The notes under the pieces are model-generated. The model had not been told where the DNA came from, did not search any database, and saw only the letters and a program-made list of their open reading frames with translations. A stretch of 64,000 bases of DNA. It comes from Guadua angustifolia. Lineage: Eukaryota; Streptophyta; Magnoliopsida; Poales; Poaceae. This document shows, piece by piece, positions 1-9,873 of the stretch (positions are counted from its first letter, which is position 1; each line of letters opens with the position of its first letter). The position numbers and the translations under genes were made by a program. The stretch is from positions 18,335,352 to 18,399,351 of the forward strand of contig CM070508.1 in assembly GCA_036346375.1 (NCBI GenBank), given 5' to 3'.

Positions 1-2217
1 TAGTACTCAAGCTAAGACTTTGCAAATTAGTCAGCTAGGCTGCCCCATAACAGACATGTGGTTGCATGATAGACTTAGGTCAAAGGCTCGCAAGGTTAAG
101 TCCTTAACTGACCGAGGCAAGACTAACCAAATGTGATCTCAAGTAACCAAAACCAATAAAAACCAAATACGACCGCCCAGTTGCCACTCTTGGCCCACCA
201 GAAACAATCTTGCCAATTGCCCCAGTCTAAATCATTTTCCCACCCCAGTTGATTACCAAGCATCACATGCTATACACAATTCAACCTCGTTGTGTGACCT
301 TCTCGCCACAACAACTCAATCTCGTTGTGTGACCACACATGACACACAAGTTAACATTATTGTTCCATATTCCATTAGTCAAAATTAATAACCAACATTT
401 CTTGTACATGTGATGACGTAGCATGGCTAAGCAATTCTATTACGTTCTAACCATCCATGTTGATTTCATTATTAACCAACTATAGTAACCAACCTAAGGT
501 GACAATGAAGCATGGCATACAAATAACAAGGTAGGGTATAATTCAAAAGGGTATAATAGCTAAATCCCAAATTAAAGTTAAAATCCTTTGTACACATGAA
601 ATAACATGCAATAGGGTAAAGCAAAATAGCAAATTTTCCTAACATGGGTTCAACATGATCAAAGCACAACTTTCCTTAGAAAACCCTTGTCCATGCTCTG
701 GACTCCAATCTTGAGTTGATGAATTTCCTCCGGATGCATCGCACAATTTATCGTCTACACGAAACGAGAAAGAATAGCAAATAAACACCAAAAACAAATA
801 ACAAAAACATTCTAAAAATGAAAAAAAAGCTACCATTAGATAGATCTCAATTTTACAAATTTTTAGAAATTTGAATCACCTCAATCGGAGTTCGTATGAG
901 GGAGAACGAGCTCTCGGAAAATTCAAAATCCTGAAAATACAGAAAATTGGAAAATTACGAATATTCCGAATTATTTTTGTGAAGGAAATGAGAATTATTG
1001 CGTCAGCTGACACGTGTCAGAACTCGTGCCACTGACACCGGGTCCCACGTTGCCAACGTGTGCGCACACGCATGCAGCTGACACAGCGCCAACGCGACGC
1101 CACCTCAGCGCCACATAAGCTGCCGATCCACGTGGCGCCACGTGTCAACGAACTATCACGCCACCTCAGCCGGCAGCGCGCACGGCCCTAGGGTCGCCGG
1201 CGATGAGCGGACGGCATGCCTCCGGACTCACCTTGATGTCGCCGATCTACTGACGCGCTCGGATTTGAGTTCCAGGCTTTGGTTCATCGGTGACACGGCC
1301 TTCTTCTCTGGCGGCGATGGCCTCTCGGTGATGCAGCTCTCTGGTGATGCTCTAGCGGAACGGAGGCGCGCACAAGGTGCTCCGGTCAAGGGCAAAGCCG
1401 ATGCGACTGGTCCCATGCCTTGCGGGTGCTCAACGGCAACGAATTGGCGACTTCCTCCTCGCGGCGGCGCTCGGCGGAAACCTAGGATTTCGGCGGCTAT
1501 GCGGCGCTTCCCGTGTCTTCACCTTAGGGCTTGAGTTCTACGACTCCAGGTGATCCTAATGTGCGCATTTTATAGCCGCAGCGCCCACGGGTTGCCCGAT
1601 TTGGCTTCTGAGTCCGTGGCGAGCACGGCGGCGGTGCCAGAGTCCCGATCGGCTACGCTTTGGAGAAGATGACGCGGGACCATCCGATTTTCTTGATCGA
1701 CGGCTGAGAGACACCCGACACAAAACGATTTCGTCTGTTCCTTGTAACCCAACGAAAACCATCTGACTTAATCTCTACCGCACAACAATGATCCAATCGG
1801 CCCTACGCTGAAGCCAGAACTGGCCGGCTGGCCAAGACCGTTCTGGATCGTTACAAGACAAAGTTGTTGGGCTCAAATTTCAACACTATTCACAACGAAT
1901 TACCCGGCTTTTCTTTTTAAAATAAATTCTGAAAAATAGTTTTGATTGATTTGAAGCAACTAAAATACCAGGAAAATTCCAAGAAAATTTTCAAAAAAAC
2001 TTTGAGACATTCTAGTCTTAAATAAAATATTTTTGGTAAAACTTTATTTTAAATATTTCTTCTTATAATTATTTCCTTTAAAAAGGCAATATAGATTAAT
2101 TCAAAATAATTCAAATAAATCTCAGAAAATCCAATTAAATTCAGAAAATTCACAAAAATCATAAATTGCAATAAAATAATATTAAATAATTTACAAGCCA
2201 AAATTTGGGATGTTACA
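1..2217 (-). mobile_element. Long LTR of a Ty3/gypsy-type retrotransposon (LTR-A), 5' part
   Basis: Read on the minus strand the segment begins TGTAACATCCCAAATTTTGG at 2217, a typical start for long grass Ty3/gypsy LTRs. It runs through an AT-rich U3 (about 2210-1900), a GC-rich middle with ABRE/G-box-like motifs (about 1550-1000) and an AT-rich stretch (about 960-300), and continues off the left edge. A diverged copy in the opposite orientation lies at 58863-60986. Shared landmarks include the CACCTCAATCGGAGTT block at 877-892 (inverted near 60420), a GTAGACG motif, and the ATTTGTATGCCATG block near 515. No gag or pol is inside the window, so a solo LTR and a full element cannot be told apart. 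Short open frames here, for example 472-836, are LTR sequence rather than genes. Confidence 0.7.
1129..1144. promoter_or_regulatory. Perfect 16-bp palindrome with two G-box cores in LTR-A
   Basis: CACGTGGCGCCACGTG is its own reverse complement and carries two CACGTG cores. ACACGTGTCAG near 1011 is another ACGTG-core site. The related LTR at 58863-60986 has CCACGTGTCA followed by TGACGTCA near 60200. G-box/ABRE motifs bind bZIP and bHLH factors in plants; use as an LTR enhancer is inference. Confidence 0.45.
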
Positions 2218-3173
2218 ATAGACGAGTCACCCTGAGCAGGAGAGAAGGTGGCGCTATGTTTATCTACACACATTAATTACACCTATCATTCCAGCTTCCA
2301 CGTCTACCCACGACTCATTTATTGAGCACGCCTCCGTGGCCTTGTCCTCCGAACATCATTTCATGTCGGTGAGAGGCCTCGCCCGGTCCGGCCGGACAGA
2401 CGCTTCACGACGGGTTGGTGAGAGACGCCGAGGATGAGCCGCCGTGTCAAGTTACCGACCGCTCATTACTAATGACCCCGACACGAGGTGCCGTGAAAGG
2501 GAAACTTCGAGGCAAAGCCTTCCCTTCATTCTTTTGGTTGCATCCGTGGTTCGACAAGGGCCCAAACACCCACCGCTCGGCAGTCGCATGATGGGCTCCT
2601 CGCCGGCGGCACGGAATGCTCGCCTCCGCCGCCAGTACGCCACGCTGGTCGCTCACTCGGCGAGGTGGCGTGATCGCCAGACCGATCGCGTGGGGGCCGC
2701 GTGGGCAGCTCACTGGCGGGCAGTGGCATGTCGCTCGATCGCCTCGCCAGAGCGCCACGCTGGCGCTCGCCCATGAAAGGTGGTATGCTCGCCGGCTGCT
2801 CGCTAGGGCGCCACGCTGGTCGCTTCGCCGCGAAAGGCGGCGGATCGCCAGATCGCCGCCAGGCCGATGGGCTTTAAATTGGGCCAGGCCACTTCTTGGA
2901 CCTATTACTTTTCACGGCGGAAAGGGTACCTCGGTGCAAAGTACACCGACACTTGCGACTGCCCTGTGTGATGCGTTAGTATGAATAGTAATTATCAGAG
3001 TTCGAATTAGCAAGGTATTTCAATATAATAAGGAAACTATCGTATATATATGTGCTATATGCCTGTTTAGGATGTCAATGATATATTGCTATTTTTCCAC
3101 CAGAGTCCTTTTTGAGTCTTGAACAACGATCTAGCTACTATCAAACTTGATGACAAGAAGGATCCAATGAAAC
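2218..3173. other. Unassigned region with a GC-rich core
   Basis: The core at about 2330-2940 is GC-rich and carries three diverged copies of a CGCCACGCTGG motif (near 2638, 2753 and 2809) plus several GCGATC/GATCGCC words. The flanks are AT-rich. Frames open in both directions, as expected from composition alone, and no translation resembles a known family. It could be a transposon terminal region or a captured GC-rich fragment. No terminal repeats could be matched. Confidence 0.3.
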
Positions 3174-4790
3174 CTATTCATGTATTGCAACATATATGTA
3201 ACTAGCTAGTAGTATTATCAATGCCTTGGAAAAGATAAGAACGAGAGGTTGTATATATACGTACTCGAAGTTGAAGGGCAGAAGTATGTATGTTTTGTAG
3301 TGCTGTCCCAAGAATGCATCTAGAATGTAATCCTCAACAGCCTTTGGGTTGCATCCAAAGACGAACTCGTTAATAATCTCTGGGTCGATGATGCCCATGT
3401 TGAAGATGTTCTGTTTTCTACATCGTTGCATCTCTATTCTACATAGAAAGGGATAAGTTATTAGAGTTGCAATTTTATGGTACGAGGAAGCACACGGTAA
3501 AGGTATGAGCTTGACACTTACAGGCACCAGCAACTCATGAGGGACACGTTGATGGCGTCGCCATGGTAAAAATGGTAGAAGTCTTCGAATTCGAGCCATA
3601 TGCTATTGTTCCCACGATAAAAATCTTCTTGTATGATACGGAGGGGGAACATCATTCTTCCTTGAGCGGACTCTGTCATGTACCATTCATGAAATTTCCG
3701 CATCTTGGTTGGCAGATCCTTTATCTCATTAGGGTCAATTAGCTCCCGGCCCAACTCATATTGCCATCTGACTTTTGCCATTGGGAGATCATCTGTTAAT
3801 CCAAGAGCTGCAGCTGTAGAACCGAGTCCTGCCTCCTTCATAAATCTCTCGAGGTTCTCCTAATCTTATAGCTGCTGATCTTGGTCTCTCTTCTTCGTTG
3901 CCGCCGCCGCCTGACCACGTTTATTCTTCCGTGTAGCCTTTATTATTATCCGTTCATAGTTGGACGACATAGGCAGTGGCTTTGCAAGGCATGTCACGAA
4001 GTGTTCCGCGGCTTTTGGATCAATTGGTACCTTTGGCTCTGGCTTCTTGTTTGCGAAGTGTGCAGCCAATTCTGCTTTGATGACCGTGTCATTCTCCTCC
4101 TTAGTCCTATCATTTGCCCTCTTTGGAGGTTCCTTTATCTTTTTCGATCGGCTAGACTCCGCCTTCTTGGGAGTGGGTAGAGGAGCTCTTCTATTATCGA
4201 GCTTCTTCCTCGGAGGAGATGGTGGAGGCGTGGTTTTCCTGGGGGTTCTTTTTTGTTTGAGATGCTGGTGGTGGAGTAGGGCTTCTTCGTGGAGCGGTGG
4301 TGGAGGAGGTGTGCTCTGCTTTTGCGGCGATGCATTGCGTGGAGGTGACGTTGGAGGAGGCGGGTTGTTGCTAGGAGATGACGATTCACACCATCCGGAA
4401 ATATGATGTACCGCTTATGCCAGAGGGTGATATTGTGAAGGGCCCGTCCAAGCTTGGTCACATCGTCGCCTCCAAAGAATATCAAGGTGAAGTTCTTCAA
4501 ATCAACTCAAGACCTCCTCCATCGCGACCTTCGAGTAACCGGGGTATCTCGCTGCAGTGGAACGTCCGCCCGGCTCCACCGTAAATGCCATGTCAGAAGC
4601 CACCTTGATGGAGAGGTTACGCGATCAACGTGTAGCTCACATAGGCGATTTAACCCTTATGTCATCCACGGATAACGGGCAGCAAGTTGTCCACTTCAGG
4701 CCCGTGGACACGCAGCCTACTCCACCGCCACGGAGGGTTGATCATGGCGTCCCACCGATTGCTCTGACCTAGTCCCTGAAGCTTGCTGAG
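3174..4790 (-). pseudogene. CACTA-1 second gene, C-terminal part: TNPA-like region plus Ulp1-associated segment
   Basis: Minus-strand translation gives recognisable blocks in order. At 4500-4390 there is a segment ending LGRALHNITLWHKRYIIFP, the conserved pattern of the domain upstream of Ulp1-like regions in grass CACTA proteins. At 4330-4110 there is a Pro/Ser/Lys-rich linker. At 3841-3518 there is a block containing WQYELGRELI, KFHEWYM and a C-terminal SCWCL. After a probable intron, 3434-3265 encodes MQRCRKQNIFNMGIIDP and ILLPFNFE. This last pair is the entrance to the C48 (Ulp1-like) peptidase fold; the catalytic His-Asp-Cys part is absent because the element ends near 3170. Several stops and frame changes interrupt it. 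Assignment to the CACTA Ulp1-associated family is firm; function is lost. Confidence 0.75.
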
Positions 4791-4971
4791 GGCAATTTAT
4801 ACTTTTTGCGCAACTATGTCGCCGATGCTAGCCTGGGTTGCTCTGAGCTCTTGTTCCAATTGGTACATTTTATACGATTATCTTATTTTGCTTCTTTTGT
4901 CGGTTCTCAGACGATAGCGCATCCTTGGCGAAACCGTACTTCCACGACGTTAGCTTGCCCATACCTCGTGT

Positions 4972-5640
4972 TCATCCCAGGTGCTCAGGGTTTTGAAGGG
5001 CATGTGTTAGCTCGTCATTCTCCCTATCTGTCACCAATGTACCTGCCTGAGATTGCTCGACAGCTTGTACAATCCTTTGACCAGCCTCTTGCACTCCTGG
5101 TGCCATCACCAAGCTGCCGTCATCTGCAAGGCTCCCCCCGTGACCCATGAACCAATTGCGCAGGCGCTCTTCCCACAAAGCAGTAGCTGGTGTGACGTCC
5201 TTCGCCATTAATTCTTGTTCTCGCTTCTCCCATTTCGATACATCCTTGAGGTAACCACCGGTTCCAAGATGGTGGTGATATTTCTTCATCTATGAATTGG
5301 CCTTGTTCTTCTGACTCGCGGCCTGGCCTTCAGCTGACAGCTTGTACTCCTCGAATGCTTCCCAGTGATCCGCCAGCTTAGGAAATTGGTTGAAGTCAGG
5401 TCTTTCTCCCTTCTGCACATACTTGCGGCTGAGAGACGTCTTCCACGCCTAAAATGAGGTTGCCATCTTCTTCAAAGTGTATTTCTTGGACTTGTCTTCG
5501 GACCATTGAGGAAATGTGAAATTTTCTTTAATATCTTGCCAGAGCAGGTCTTTGGAAGCTTGAGGAACTTCGGCCCATTTTATGATGCTAATTGGGACGT
5601 GATCCCTCACGTGGTAGCCTCAAGCGTTGTTGTACGGCCC
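4972..5640 (-). pseudogene. CACTA-1 second gene: Transposase_24 (Ptta/En/Spm) domain
   Basis: The minus strand reads through the core of the plant Ptta/En/Spm transposase family (PF03004): a segment with FTFPQWSEDK and KYTLKKMATSF, then LADHWEAFEEYKLS, then HHHLGTGGYLKDV, ATALWEERLRNWF and the DRENDELTHAL motif near 5010. These are the diagnostic words of the domain (K-xHHxG-T/S-GGY, then xRxxNWFY/M-HGG). There is a premature TAA after KMATSF (about 5450) and a TAG before the HHHLG block (about 5291), so this is a pseudogene. The family is thought to bind subterminal repeats. The C-terminal part of the same gene follows at 4790-3174. Confidence 0.85.
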
Positions 5641-5849
5641 AACTGCTAAAAGAGGGGCAACCGGCATCCCTTCGTTGCTAACGTCGGTAAACACATGCTT
5701 TGTGGACGGCTTCTTGTTAGGTCCCCGATGCTTGGATTGGTTGCTCGATGTACCAAGCTTGAAATACACAAACATATGTATAAACGTGTCAGAGTGTATT
5801 ATATTAATGAATTGCGATTAATTAACATGTCCACGGGGATTATATTCTT

Positions 5850-6090
5850 CTGGCTATACCTCATCCTCGCTGGAACCAGTGTTACCGGACTCAGCGGCTC
5901 TAGCGTCAATGGCCTCATCGGCTGCAGCCTCAACGGCCTCACCGGAACCAATGTTAGCCTCAGCGGCAGCAGCGTTAGCATCACCTTCGATGCTACCCAA
6001 TGCGATGGAGTCTAGCAAGAATTTTTCTCCCTCGTCAAAATTAGGGTCACCACGTCCTGATTATGCCATCTATCCTAATTCCGAAAAAAT
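5850..6090 (-). pseudogene. CACTA-1 second gene: acidic/Ala-rich N-terminal exon
   Basis: In one minus-strand frame the segment reads as an acidic, alanine-rich stretch beginning near DPNFDEGEKFLLDS and followed by many Ala/Glu repeats (A-N-A-A-A-A-E-A pattern), up to SEDE. It ends at a GAG|GTATAG sequence near 5857 that fits a splice donor. It sits between the GC-rich leader at 6600-7017 and the Transposase_24 domain. The repeat-like GGCNNCAGCGG pattern on the plus strand is the reverse of this Ala-rich code. Calling it the N-terminal exon rests on position, frame and composition. Confidence 0.45.
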
Positions 6091-6600
6091 GTTGACATAA
6101 ATATCATATCTTTTTGGATAGCAATAACGTGTTATTATGTGTTGACTATCAATTGTAAGGCTAGCTTAACGATATTAATTTGGTACTGAATTTTTCATGA
6201 AAGGTCACTTACATGTACAGGAAACATATATGTACTGTATGAGATTCATTTCTTCAAACAATAATATACTAGAAACCAACTTGATTGATCTCATCCACAC
6301 AACAGGTACAAAAAATCAATATTACTGAATATAATGGAACATATTCAAGTGTAAATTTTGTGGAGTATTACATCACATTCAACTCTTGCTATATATAGTA
6401 AAGGCATTCAACTCTTGCACTATATCATATATCATGATCTCGTCAATCGTCATCCAAATGAGCACAACATGTAAGATATTTCCAGGTAAAAAATGTGTGT
6501 ACTGTCATCCAAATGAGCACAACATGTAAGTTCAACACGAACTAAATCAGCAAAGACGCTGATAAAGCCACCATGGTGAGCTTAACAGAGGAAGCACCAA
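6091..6600. other. AT-rich spacer in CACTA-1
   Basis: Low-complexity AT-rich DNA without a supported gene. A short direct repeat, GTCATCCAAATGAGCACAAC, occurs at about 6450 and 6504. It probably corresponds to intron or leader of the second CACTA-1 gene. Confidence 0.35.
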
Positions 6601-7031
6601 GAGAAACATAGCGATATACATTGATACAGGAAGCGTCGTTGGGACATTTAGCTGAACACCTTGTGGGCAGCAGAATAGAGAGGGAGGAGGAGGGTGTGCA
6701 CAGCTATACCTCGGTCCTCCGGGGTGGAATGGCGGGGTGGCGTCGGCGCGGTGGCGGAGGAGGCATCGGCGAGGTGGCAGAGGAGGCGTTGGCGAGCGTC
6801 GGCGCAGTGGCGGAGGAGGCGTCGGTGAGATCGAGTCGTGCAGGGGCGATCGGTGGCGGAGGAGGGCGACGGCGTCGACGAGGACGGTGCGCTGGCAGAG
6901 GAGGGCGAGACGGCGGCGCGGGGTCTCGATGGAGGCGGCGGCGGTGAGACAAAGGAGGCGATCGAGCGGGGACTTAGAAAATTTAGGGTGTGAGAGAGCA
7001 CGGGGAGTATAAGTGTATAAAGGGAATCCAC
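6600..7031 (-). promoter_or_regulatory. GC-rich leader and probable promoter of the second CACTA-1 gene
   Basis: On the minus strand a TATACACTTATACTCC stretch (about 7019-7000) is followed by GTGCTCTCTCACACCC and then a CG-rich, pyrimidine-biased leader with many GGCG/CGCC words down to about 6700. This is the layout of a grass promoter and 5' leader, and it points toward the Transposase_24/Ulp1 gene. The palindrome array lies directly upstream. Long open frames here on both strands are compositional artefacts. Confidence 0.4.
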
Positions 7032-7240
7032 TTCTACAAGCGGTTGGTATTACCAACCGCTTGTAGAAATAAAAAGTAGAAGCGGTTGGTATTACGAACC
7101 GCTTGTAGAAGTGATCTACAAGCGGTTGGTATTACGAACCGCTTGTAGAAGTGATCTACAAGCGGTTGGTATTACCAACCGCTTGTAGAAGTAATCTATT
7201 CAAGCGGTTGGTAGTACGAACCGCTTGTAAAAGTGCCGAC
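7032..7240. repeat. Array of five 3-nt-loop palindromes (AAGCGGTTGGT type)
   Basis: Each unit is an inverted repeat with an AAGCGGTTGGT arm, a 3-nt centre (ATT/AGT) and the complementary arm. The first, 7032-7068, is perfect over 17-bp arms (TTCTACAAGCGGTTGGT). Four more follow, separated by GAAGTGATCTA-type spacers, and two weaker units lie at about 7420 and 7462. The units resemble CACTA subterminal repeats, which bind the TNPA-type protein. Here they lie inside the element, between its two genes and just upstream of the second gene's leader. Confidence 0.8.
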
Positions 7241-7665
7241 CAGCTAATATTCAAAAGAATGTGGTGCCCTTACTGGTTGACAATAAATCTTCCTTCCCCT
7301 TGGCTAGCGCGTGGCGCTAGAGTGCGGGCTCGCCCGCGTGGTCGTGGGTTCGAGCCCCGCTCGCACCCCCTAGCCTTTCTTTCTTTTTTTTTATTTACTG
7401 TTTTAAGATTTCACCTCTATAAGCAGTTGGTTTTACCAACCGCTTGTAGAAGTAATCTACTCAAGCGGTTGATAGTACGAACTGCTTGTAAAAGTGTCGA
7501 CCAGCTAATGTCCAAAAGAATGTGGTGCCCTTACTGGTTGACAAGAAATCTGCCTCCCCCTTGGCTAGCGCGTGGCGCTTGAGTGCAGGCTCGCCCGCGC
7601 GGTCGTGGGTTCGAGCCCTGCTCACGCTCCCTAGCCTTTCTTTCTTTTTTTTATTTACTGTTTTA
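7201..7665 (+). repeat. 261-bp tandem duplication carrying a tRNA-like A/B-box segment
   Basis: Two copies about 261 bp apart (7201-7460 and 7462-7665) each contain a palindrome unit, a GAATGTGGTGCCCTTACTGG block, a TGGCTAGCGCGTGG segment (7301 and 7562) resembling a Pol III A box, a GTGGTCGTGGGTTCGAGCCC segment resembling a B box, and a T-rich run after CTAGCCTTTCTTTC. The presumed anticodon arm does not form a 7-nt loop, so this is not a tRNA gene. It looks like a SINE head or tRNA-derived remnant duplicated with its host segment. Confidence 0.55.
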
Positions 7666-7666
7666 T

Positions 7667-7998
7667 GATTGTTTCATTTTAGAATTTGTAAAAATGCTTT
7701 TAGCACTTTAGTTTCATTTCAGAATTTGTAAAAATTCTTTTAGCACTTTTGTTTCGTTTCAGAATTTGTAAAAATGCTTTTAGCACTTTAGTTTCGTTTC
7801 AGAATTTGTAAAAATGCTTTTAGCACTTTTGTTTCATTTCAGAATTTGTAAAAATGCTTTTAGCACTTTAGTTTTGTTTCAGAATTTGTAAAAATGCTTT
7901 TAGCACTTTTGTTTCGTTTCAGAATTTGTAAAAATGCTTTTAGCACTTTTGTTTCGTTTCAGAATTTATAAAAATGCTTTTAGCACTTTAGTTTCATT
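7667..7998. repeat. 40-bp tandem repeat, eight copies
   Basis: The word AGAATTTGTAAAAATGCTTT recurs at exactly 40-bp spacing, starting at 7681, 7721, 7761, 7801, 7841, 7881, 7921 and 7961. The rest of the unit is TAGCACTTTAGTTTCATTTC, varying at two sites: A or T before GTTTC, and CAT or CGT. There is no spacer diversity and no associated gene, so it is a minisatellite. It lies just downstream of the TNP2 gene end. Confidence 0.9.
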
Positions 7999-8067
7999 CC
8001 AAATAAACACATAATACAGTAGAAGACCCATGTTACATATACATAGTTCATACAGTAGTGGTACATC

Positions 8068-8829
8068 TTAAGTAGTCACGTACTTTGTCTTTACAAGTGT
8101 TTGTTCATTATGATCGCGACGTATGAAATGAGCATCCACGTCTGTGTCATTCAGGAGGCTTATGTCGACATCCACCGCGAAAGGAGGGAGCTCGTCGAAC
8201 TGACTATACTCTTCCTCGTCTGTGACGTCCTCAACTCCAACAATCCTTCGTTTGCCTTGGAGAACCACGTGTCGCTTTGGCTTACTACTACAATCTTTTT
8301 GCTTGTCCTTCTGCTTCTTAGGTTTGCTTGACATGTCCATTACATAAAAGACCCGTCTCACATCGTTCGCGAGGACGAACGGTTCGCTCCTATAGCCGAC
8401 TTGTGTGAGGTCCACGATTGTCATGCCGTGACGGTGTCGACCTTCACACCGCTTGAAGTCGGGCTTTGACCCATTGGCACTTAAATAGAGGGATCTTCAA
8501 AGGTCCATAGTCGAGCTCCCATATCTCTTCTATGAAACCATAATATGTATCCACCTTGCCTTTGTTGTCTTTGGCGCCTATATATGACACCGCTATTCGT
8601 TGGTGCTCTTGTTATCCCGAGATCCGTGTAGAATGTATAACCATTTATCTCGTACCCCTTGAATGTCATGATTTCACTAGATGATCCCCAAGCTAAGCGT
8701 TGCAACTGTTCATTGTTTGACCCTTTGAAAAGGATGTAGTTTTGTAACCAAGCGCCGGAAGAATCCATGTGCTTTAGTGTTATCCAATCCTCAGACCTCC
8801 CCAGGAAATCGTGGTGTAGAATACTGACG
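8068..8829 (-). pseudogene. CACTA-1 TNP2 gene, C-terminal part with DUF4216 domain
   Basis: Minus-strand translation gives MDSSGAWLQNYILFKGS at 8768, an ITRAPTNSGV segment, and then after a frame change MTIVDLTQVGYRSEPFVLAN, followed by KRHVVLQGKRRIVGV and a DELPPF tail. This is the DUF4216 region that closes TNP2-type CACTA transposases; CACTA-2 carries the same words at 51924-51490. A lysine-rich expansion (KPKKQKDKQKD) is inserted between VMDMSS and KRHVVLQG. The upstream part of the gene lies beyond the retrotransposon, at 25120-27610. Confidence 0.85.
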
Positions 8830-8835
8830 AATACT
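8830..8835. repeat. Target site duplication of the Tat element, left copy
   Basis: AATACT precedes the LTR start TGTGCCGGGG at 8836, and the same six bases follow the other LTR at 25114-25119. A 5-bp duplication plus one chance base is equally possible. Confidence 0.75.
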
Positions 8836-9873
8836 TGTGCCGGGGGTACCCCACAGCAAAGCTTCGACTATGAAGTTGTCAATACGAGCGAAGATATCTG
8901 ATGGGCCTACTCAGGCCCAACCCAAAACAGGGGGTTCCTCCAAAAGGCGGGAGACTAACGGTTTCGGTCCGGCCCACAGGCTCCGACCACATCACAGGTC
9001 GAAGCCACCATCAGGCCCCGACCTACAGCCTGGTCGGATCCGACCTGGGGTCCCGACCACGCCTATGGTCTGACGCACCCACATACTCCGACTAAGGGAT
9101 CCGCCGAGTCCCAATGGGTCCCCTGTGCAGGGTCCCCGACGGCCTCGACCGGCTGCCATTCGCCACCACCGGCGGATCCTAGGCTACGCACCTATCTCGC
9201 CAGTCTCACTAGGGGCAGGTGGCTCCGTCCCGAGGCGGCCCGAGGGATCGACAAAGTCAAGCAAGCTGTCTCATCGCCCGGTCATGCACAAGAGGAGACG
9301 CGCTCCCCGAGGCAATCTCGTGGCTACCATCGCCAACATCAAGACTGACAAGCACGCAGACAAGCAGACGCTGCTTCCCAAGGAAACGGACGCCGCCGCC
9401 AACCCCTGTGTCTCATCGGGTCCCAGATGGCAAGGATTATCAACTGACAAAGCGCCGAGCTCAAGACCGGACTTCAAGACCAACAATTCAGACCTAGGCA
9501 TAGGGCTCAACTCCCGGCCGAGCATACCCCTTCTTGTTTTTTCATCTCTCCTTAAGAGCGCCTGTAACTTGCTCCCTCCACATGTATATAAAGGGGGCAG
9601 GTCTCATGAGGAGGGGGGATCGAGCCTTCCAAGTCACCCAATCAGAGAGTCCACTCGATCAAGGGCTGGCCTGTCGGACCCCTTTGAGCAAATCAGAATT
9701 CACTCGCGGCCACCAAGATTCCCAAAGAATACAACGCCACCACTCGAATCGACGAGGGACATTCAAATTTAACCAAGATAAACTTTGGACCCTCGTAGTC
9801 TAACCATTTAAGGAACGGAAGCGCTGTGACCCTAGATTTATAAATTTACTTGCCGTTGCCATTTAAACACCGG
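8836..9873 (+). repeat. 5' LTR of the Tat element
   Basis: It begins TGTGCCGGGGGTACCCC. A TATA box (ATGTATATAAAGGG) sits near 9584, and the U5-like end reads AAATTTACTTGCCG followed by TTTAAACACCG. The segment after about 9150 aligns closely with 24388-25113. The sequence after the LTR, TTGGTGCGCCTGTAGGGGGC, resembles the primer-binding region seen after LTRs of this group; the exact 3' boundary is uncertain by a few bases. Frames within it are not genes. Confidence 0.75.

Noticed and set aside
2447..2984. Several frames of 80-120 codons
   Set aside because: All arise in a GC-rich patch on both strands; no domain, no intron signals.
6547..7056. Overlapping long frames on both strands in a GC-rich segment
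   Set aside because: CG-rich composition lacks stops; translations are Pro/Arg/Ala low complexity and match nothing. Treated as leader sequence.
7301..7375. Possible tRNA gene
   Set aside because: A- and B-box-like words are present, but the middle arm GCGGGCTCGCCCGC leaves only a 4- to 6-nt loop and no proper anticodon; acceptor ends do not pair. Kept as a SINE/tRNA-derived repeat.
7667..7998. CRISPR-like regular repeat
   Set aside because: Eight units abut each other at 40 bp with no unique spacers, and the genome is a plant.
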